DNA of 64,000 nucleotides from Pseudomonas sp. UYIF39 (GTDB lineage Bacteria; Pseudomonadota; Gammaproteobacteria; Pseudomonadales; Pseudomonadaceae). The translations under genes and the position numbers were made by a program. This document shows positions 58,661 through 64,000 of this stretch, in pieces. The stretch lies in NCBI RefSeq assembly GCF_029963765.1, contig NZ_JALBYU010000009.1, positions 62,001 to 126,000 of the forward strand, given 5' to 3'. Numbering within the stretch: the first letter of the stretch is position 1; the number at the start of each line of letters is the position of its first letter. The notes beneath the pieces were generated by a model. It made no database searches and was not told where the DNA came from. It saw only the letters and a program-made list of their open reading frames with translations.

Positions 58661-59179
58661 TTAACGGGGAGGTAGCTGCTGCAAGCGTTCGAGAATATCG
58701 AGCACCACCATTCGCGGCGGCCGCTCATCGGTTTCCACCACCAGATCGGCGATTTCCCGATAAAGCGGATCGCGGATCGCCAGCAGATCCCGAAGGGTCT
58801 TGGCCGGGTCGGCAGTACGCAACAGGGGTCGATTGCGATCGCGGGAAGTGCGGCCCACCTGCTGCTCGACAGACGCATGCAGATAGACTACTCGCCCCCC
58901 GGCGTGCAGCGCCCGACGATTGGCTTCGCGCATTACCGCGCCGCCACCGGTCGCCAGCACCACGCCATCGCAGCCGCACAACTCGGCAATCATCGCCTGC
59001 TCGCGGTCACGAAAGCCCGGTTCGCCTTCCTTATCGAAAATCCACGGGATATTGGCGCCCGTGCGCAATTCAATTTCCTTATCGGAATCTTTGAATGGCA
59101 GGCGCAGCTCTTTGGCCAGCAACCGGCCGATGGTGCTTTTTCCAGCCCCCATCGGTCCAACAAGAATCAAATTTCGCAC
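58661..59179 (-). CDS. aroK: Shikimate kinase
   Basis: A 172-residue P-loop kinase: Walker [18 protein letters not shown] at the N-terminus, shikimate-binding DSDKEIE and Arg in FRDRE, GGG in [11 protein letters not shown], and the lid [11 protein letters not shown]. It phosphorylates shikimate using ATP. The GTG at 59179 lies just 4 bases after the pilQ stop, the conserved pilQ-aroK junction of pseudomonads. Confidence 0.97.
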   Translation of the reverse strand: MRNLILVGPMGAGKSTIGRLLAKELRLPFKDSDKEIELRTGANIPWIFDKEGEPGFRDREQAMIAELCGCDGVVLATGGGAVMREANRRALHAGGRVVYLHASVEQQVGRTSRDRNRPLLRTADPAKTLRDLLAIRDPLYREIADLVVETDERPPRMVVLDILERLQQLPPR

Positions 59180-59183
59180 AGAA

Positions 59184-61271
59184 TCAATGACTCACAGCAA
59201 TCGCCTGGTTATTCATGATACGCGGAGTGAGAAATACCAGCAGCTCGGATTTTTTCTCCGAAACCACGTCACGCCGGAAAAGGCGGCCAAGATACGGCAC
59301 ATCACCGAGAAATGGCACCTTATCTACAACCTTGCTCTGAGTATTTGAGAAAACCCCGCCAATCACGATGGTCTCGCCGTCGTTGACCAGGACCTTGGCA
59401 TTGACCTCGTTTTTCTTGATCGGCGGCACATCCTGCACCTTGTTCAGGTAGTCCGGTTCGTCCTTGGTGACCTTGACCTCCATGATGATCCGGTTGTCCG
59501 GAGTGATCTGGGGCGTCACCTCCAGAGACAGAGAGGCCTCCTTGAACGACACCGAGGTCGCGCCGCTGGAACTGGCTTCCTGGTAGGGAATCTCGGTGCC
59601 CTTGAGGATTTTCGCGGTTTCCTTGTCCGAGGTGACCACCTTGGGCTGCGAGACGATTTCGCCGTTGCCGGTTTTCTCCATGGCCGTCAGCTCGAGATCC
59701 AGCAGCACATTGTCGGTGATGAACGCGATACCGAGCCCCGAGGTGTTGGCGGCGGTGCCCATGTCGACGAACGGCGAGTTGGTGCTGGTGCTGCCAGGCG
59801 TACCGATGGTCGACGAAGCGTCAGCCCCATTGCTGACGCCCGAGGTATTCCAGTTGCCCTTGTTCTGCACCGAACCGCCCCAGCGCACGCCGAGGCTTTT
59901 GTCATAGTCGACGTTGGCTTCGACGATGCGCGCCTCGATCATCACCTGACGCACCGGGATATCCAGTTGCGCGACGATACGGCGCAGTTCGTCGAGGCGA
60001 TCCTGGGTCTGGTAGGCAATGATGTTATTGGTCCGCTCATCCACCGTGATCGAGCCCCGCTCGTCGGCTTTCGCCTCAGCACTGGTCACCGACTGGAACA
60101 GCTTGGCGATATCGGCAGCTTTGGCGTAGTTGACCTGCAACAGCTCGCGACGCAGGGGTGCCAGGTCGGCGATTTGCTTCTGCGACTCCAGTTCCTGACG
60201 CTCGCGGGCGGAAATTTCATCGGCTGGCGCCACCAGCAAAACGTTACCGATCTTGCGTTTATCCAGGCCCTTGGTTTTCAACACCAGATCCAGCGCCTGA
60301 TCCCACGGTACGTTCTGCAAACGCAGCGTGATGCCGCCCTGCACCGTGTCGCTGGCCACCAGGTTGAGATTGGTGAAATCGGCGATCAGTTGCAGCACCG
60401 AACGCACATCGATGTCCTGGAAATTCAGCGAGAGCTTTTCACCGGTGTAGGCGAAACGCTCGGTGTTGCGCTTCTGCAAGTCATCGACGGTCATCGGCCG
60501 GATGCTGACGGTCAGCTTGTTGTCGGTCTGGTAAGTCGAATAATCGAAGGCGCCGCTGGGCTCAATGCTGATCGTGGCCCGATCACCCGTGGCACTGGCG
60601 TTGACGAACTGCACTGGTGTGGCGAAATCCTTGACGTCCAGACGGACACGCAACGGTTCAGGCAATTGGGTCTTGGCGAAACCGAGGATGATCTTGCCGT
60701 CGCGCTCCTGAATGTCGGGGGCGATGGAAGGATCCGACAGATCGATGACCACATTGCCTTCGCCCTGAGTACCGCGCTGGAAATCCACACCCCGGATGGC
60801 CTTGCCCACTGGCGCATAAGCTTTCGCCGGGGCTGGCGTTGCAGTCGCGGCGCGCGGCGTTTTGGGCGCCGGGCTGGAGGCCGTTTTGTTGGCACTTTGG
60901 CCGACCACCACGAACAGCGTGTTGCCTTCGACCCGTGCGTTGTACGGAGTCAACTGGGTCAGATTGATGATCAGTCGCGTACGGTCCTTGGCTTCCACCA
61001 CCGTGGCGCTGCGGGCATTTCCGCCGCCCAGGTCACGATTTTTGCTTTTTAGCTGACTGACGACGCCAGGCAGATCCAGCGCAATCCGTGCAGGCGATTC
61101 CGTGGTGTAACCGTGAGGCGGCGGTGGCGGCCCATCGAACGACAACTTCAACTCGACGCGGTCCCCCGGCAGCGCGGCGACATCCAGCGCTTTGAGGTTG
61201 GCCGCTAGTACCATCGGCGACAGCAACGCTATCCATAGCGAAATACCGAAGGTTGAGAAAATCCTGTTCAT
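59184..61271 (-). CDS. pilQ: Type IV pilus secretin PilQ
   Basis: A 695-residue outer-membrane secretin through which type IV pili emerge. Signal peptide up to about residue 24 ([16 protein letters not shown]), two AMIN domains (roughly 25-250) that bind peptidoglycan, a secretin/TonB short N-terminal domain ([20 protein letters not shown]), an NHN/N1 domain ([20 protein letters not shown]) and the C-terminal secretin pore ([52 protein letters not shown]). It is last in pilMNOPQ. Confidence 0.97.
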   Translation of the reverse strand: MNRIFSTFGISLWIALLSPMVLAANLKALDVAALPGDRVELKLSFDGPPPPPHGYTTESPARIALDLPGVVSQLKSKNRDLGGGNARSATVVEAKDRTRLIINLTQLTPYNARVEGNTLFVVVGQSANKTASSPAPKTPRAATATPAPAKAYAPVGKAIRGVDFQRGTQGEGNVVIDLSDPSIAPDIQERDGKIILGFAKTQLPEPLRVRLDVKDFATPVQFVNASATGDRATISIEPSGAFDYSTYQTDNKLTVSIRPMTVDDLQKRNTERFAYTGEKLSLNFQDIDVRSVLQLIADFTNLNLVASDTVQGGITLRLQNVPWDQALDLVLKTKGLDKRKIGNVLLVAPADEISARERQELESQKQIADLAPLRRELLQVNYAKAADIAKLFQSVTSAEAKADERGSITVDERTNNIIAYQTQDRLDELRRIVAQLDIPVRQVMIEARIVEANVDYDKSLGVRWGGSVQNKGNWNTSGVSNGADASSTIGTPGSTSTNSPFVDMGTAANTSGLGIAFITDNVLLDLELTAMEKTGNGEIVSQPKVVTSDKETAKILKGTEIPYQEASSSGATSVSFKEASLSLEVTPQITPDNRIIMEVKVTKDEPDYLNKVQDVPPIKKNEVNAKVLVNDGETIVIGGVFSNTQSKVVDKVPFLGDVPYLGRLFRRDVVSEKKSELLVFLTPRIMNNQAIAVSH

Positions 61272-61284
61272 TATTCGAGTTCCA

Positions 61285-61812
61285 CTATGAGTGCTCTTTC
61301 AAAGGGATGGTCCGCGGCCGCTCCAGCCAGGCGCCTTCGCCGTCGGGAACGATTTCGACCACATCGACCTGTGAGCCACTGATGGCGACGATCCGCCCAT
61401 CGTTACGCCCCAGGTAATCGCCGACTTTCAACCGATGCACCCCGCCCGCCCCGCGCAGCAGCGCAAAGGAGCCGGTCGCATTGGCGATCGTTCCGACCAT
61501 TTCAAACTGCTCGATGTTGAAACCTTCGAGGTACTGCTTGACCCGATCCGGGTCAGGTTTGACGTTGCGCGAGCCGTGTTTCTGGCCGGCCAGATCGACT
61601 CTGACCTGTCGGGAAAACGGGCTTCGCAGGTTGGCGGCGCTGTAGGCGAATGTTGGGTAAGACCGAAATGTCGGCGTTGGTTCAATCTTGCCGGGCGCAC
61701 GCAAACGCATTTCGTTCATGTACGCGTCCAGGTCGCTGAAGTCATTGTCGCTGCCGCAACCGGCCAGGCCGGCGACCAACACAACCATCGAAAAGCAACG
61801 AATCGGGCTCAT
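61285..61812 (-). CDS. pilP: Type IV pilus lipoprotein PilP
   Basis: A 175-residue inner-membrane lipoprotein, lipobox LAGC at residues 16-19 (VVLVAGLAGCGSDND). The Asn/Asp-rich start after the Cys suits inner-membrane retention. The C-terminal HR-like beta domain (FEMVGTIANATGSFALLRGA, GVHRLKVGDYLGRNDGRI) contacts PilQ. It links the PilMNO platform to the secretin. Confidence 0.95.
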   Translation of the reverse strand: MSPIRCFSMVVLVAGLAGCGSDNDFSDLDAYMNEMRLRAPGKIEPTPTFRSYPTFAYSAANLRSPFSRQVRVDLAGQKHGSRNVKPDPDRVKQYLEGFNIEQFEMVGTIANATGSFALLRGAGGVHRLKVGDYLGRNDGRIVAISGSQVDVVEIVPDGEGAWLERPRTIPLKEHS

Positions 61813-62432
61813 TTTTGCAGCCCCTTGTCGTTGTAGCGGTAGGTCTTGGCGAGGATGCTCATGCGCAACTTCGGACCACCTTCCGGGTTGACCGGCGCAA
61901 GGTCGAAGTCATGCAAGGTGACGATCCGTGGCAGCCCGGCCACGCCGCTGACGAAGGTCGCCAGGTCGTGATAGGCACCGGTGACGGTGATCTGGATCGG
62001 CAGCTCGATGTAGAACTGCTGCGTGTTCTCCGGCAGCAGTTTGATCTCTTCAAACTCCAGGCCACTGCCCAGGCCGGTGCGAGTGATGTCCTCCAGCAGG
62101 CCGGGCACTTCGGTGTCACTGGGCAATTGCCGCAGCAGCACGCCAAAGGAGGTCTCCATTTCCTTCATCTGCTGCGTATACAGCTCCAGATTCGCCGCCA
62201 TGTGGGCTTTATTGGCGAATTGCTCCTTGAGGGTCGACTCTTCCTCGCGCGTTTGTTCCAGTCGGGTTTCAAGGTCGCTCATCGAAAAGCTGTAGCCCAG
62301 GGCCAGCACCAGAATCATCAGCAGGACTCCGGCCAACGCCTTGATCGCTGGCGGCCAGGAACCGATGTTGTTGGTGTCCAGGTCATTGATGTCGATCTTG
62401 CGCAGGCCTTCGAACCATTCAGTCAGCCTCAT
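61809..62432 (-). CDS. pilO: Type IV pilus alignment protein PilO
   Basis: A 207-residue bitopic inner-membrane protein with one membrane helix near residues 30-50 (AIKALAGVLLMILVLALGYS), a coiled coil (DLETRLEQTREEESTLKEQF) and a periplasmic ferredoxin-like domain (FYIELPIQITVTGAYHDLAT). It pairs with PilN. The 4-base overlaps with pilN and pilP show coupled translation. Confidence 0.96.
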   Translation of the reverse strand: MRLTEWFEGLRKIDINDLDTNNIGSWPPAIKALAGVLLMILVLALGYSFSMSDLETRLEQTREEESTLKEQFANKAHMAANLELYTQQMKEMETSFGVLLRQLPSDTEVPGLLEDITRTGLGSGLEFEEIKLLPENTQQFYIELPIQITVTGAYHDLATFVSGVAGLPRIVTLHDFDLAPVNPEGGPKLRMSILAKTYRYNDKGLQK

Positions 62433-62994
62433 TTGCCGCCCTCCGCAGCGGCGGGCTGAGTCTGACGAACGGTCAGCTGAAAGACGTTGGCCTGATCCAG
62501 CTGACCGGCGGTCGTCGCTTTGACTTCCGTGAGGCTGGGCGCATCAAACCAATCTGACGCATCCAGATTGCGCATCAGGTCTGACACACGATTGTTGGAC
62601 TCCGCCGCTCCTGTGATGGACAAGGACTTGCCGGCCATTTTCACCTCAGTGAAATACACGCCGTCAGGCAGCGTCCGCGCCAGTTGATCGAAAATACGCC
62701 CGCTGATCGGCCGGTTGCCTTGCAGGTCCTGAATGATGCGCATGCGCTCGACCAGTTGCTGGCGACGAGCCTTCAAATCGCTGATCTGTTTAATCCGCTC
62801 GTCGACGACGGCAATCTGTTTGCCGATGTAGTCGTTACGAGCCACTTGCCGATCGATAGCGCCACTGATGACCTGGTTCGCGATCAGCACCGCGCCCACG
62901 GCCCCCACCATCACACCGACCAGCGCCAGCAAAAAGCGTTTGCGGCGCGCTTCACGCTGCTCTTCGCGCCAGGGTAAAAGATTGATCCGCGCCA

Positions 62995-62995
<1 letters not shown>
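62429..62995 (-). CDS. pilN: Type IV pilus assembly protein PilN
   Basis: A 188-residue protein with the conserved cytoplasmic N-terminal INLLPWREEQRE motif that binds PilM, one membrane helix near residues 22-44 and a periplasmic coiled coil plus ferredoxin-like domain. It forms the inner-membrane alignment complex with PilO and PilP. Confidence 0.96.

Positions 62996-64000
<1,005 letters not shown>

Overview
The window is a chromosomal segment of a fluorescent Pseudomonas (P. fluorescens group). I infer this from GC-rich coding sequence with Pseudomonas-like codon use, several scattered Pseudomonas REP doublets (the GTGGGAGCGAGCTTGCTCGCGA type and the GTAGGAGCTG type), and the right-hand gene order pilMNOPQ-aroK-aroB-damX-gltB-gltD-hemE, which is characteristic of the genus. 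No tRNA, rRNA, CRISPR array, transposase or prophage was seen.

Left part (1-26.6 kb). A type VI secretion module on the minus strand (vgrG, a DUF4123 adaptor, and an RHS-type effector cut by the window edge) is followed by the divergent proline pair putP/putA with a dense array of PutA-type operator motifs. Next come an acyl-CoA dehydrogenase, two chemoreceptors, a small unknown gene with an internal duplication, a ZapA/ZapB-like pair, a CvrA/NhaP2-type K+/H+ antiporter with a sigma-54-like promoter, a large MscK-type mechanosensitive channel, the SelO AMPylase, a HigBA-like toxin-antitoxin pair, trxC and an orphan ParA ATPase.

Central part (26.96-45.05 kb). A tightly packed plus-strand run of about 20 genes, mostly with overlapping starts and stops, is an aryl polyene (APE; xanthomonadin/flexirubin-like pigment) biosynthesis cluster. 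An aromatic ammonia-lyase could supply an aryl acrylate starter. An AMP-ligase fused to a hotdog dehydratase would load it on one of two acyl carrier proteins. Two ketosynthases, a chain-length-factor-like protein, a ketoreductase and a second dehydratase would build the conjugated polyene. A methyltransferase, glycosyltransferase, acyltransferases, thioesterase and FAD oxidoreductase would tailor it and attach it to a membrane anchor. An MMPL exporter, a LolA-like periplasmic carrier and a DUF3261 lipoprotein would move it to the outer membrane. Gene content and order closely parallel the ape clusters known from enterobacteria, with extra genes (lyase, antiporter-like protein, FAD oxidoreductase). 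The most unusual local feature is a REP-like inverted repeat lying in frame inside the signal-peptide region of the LolA-like gene. A second toxin-antitoxin pair follows the cluster terminator; its promoter arrangement predicts a leaderless toxin mRNA.

Right part (45.8-64 kb). A LysR regulator and divergent MFS transporter lead into conserved housekeeping genes on the minus strand: hemE, gltD, gltB, damX, aroB, aroK and the type IV pilus assembly genes pilQ, pilP, pilO, pilN and pilM (the last truncated by the window edge).
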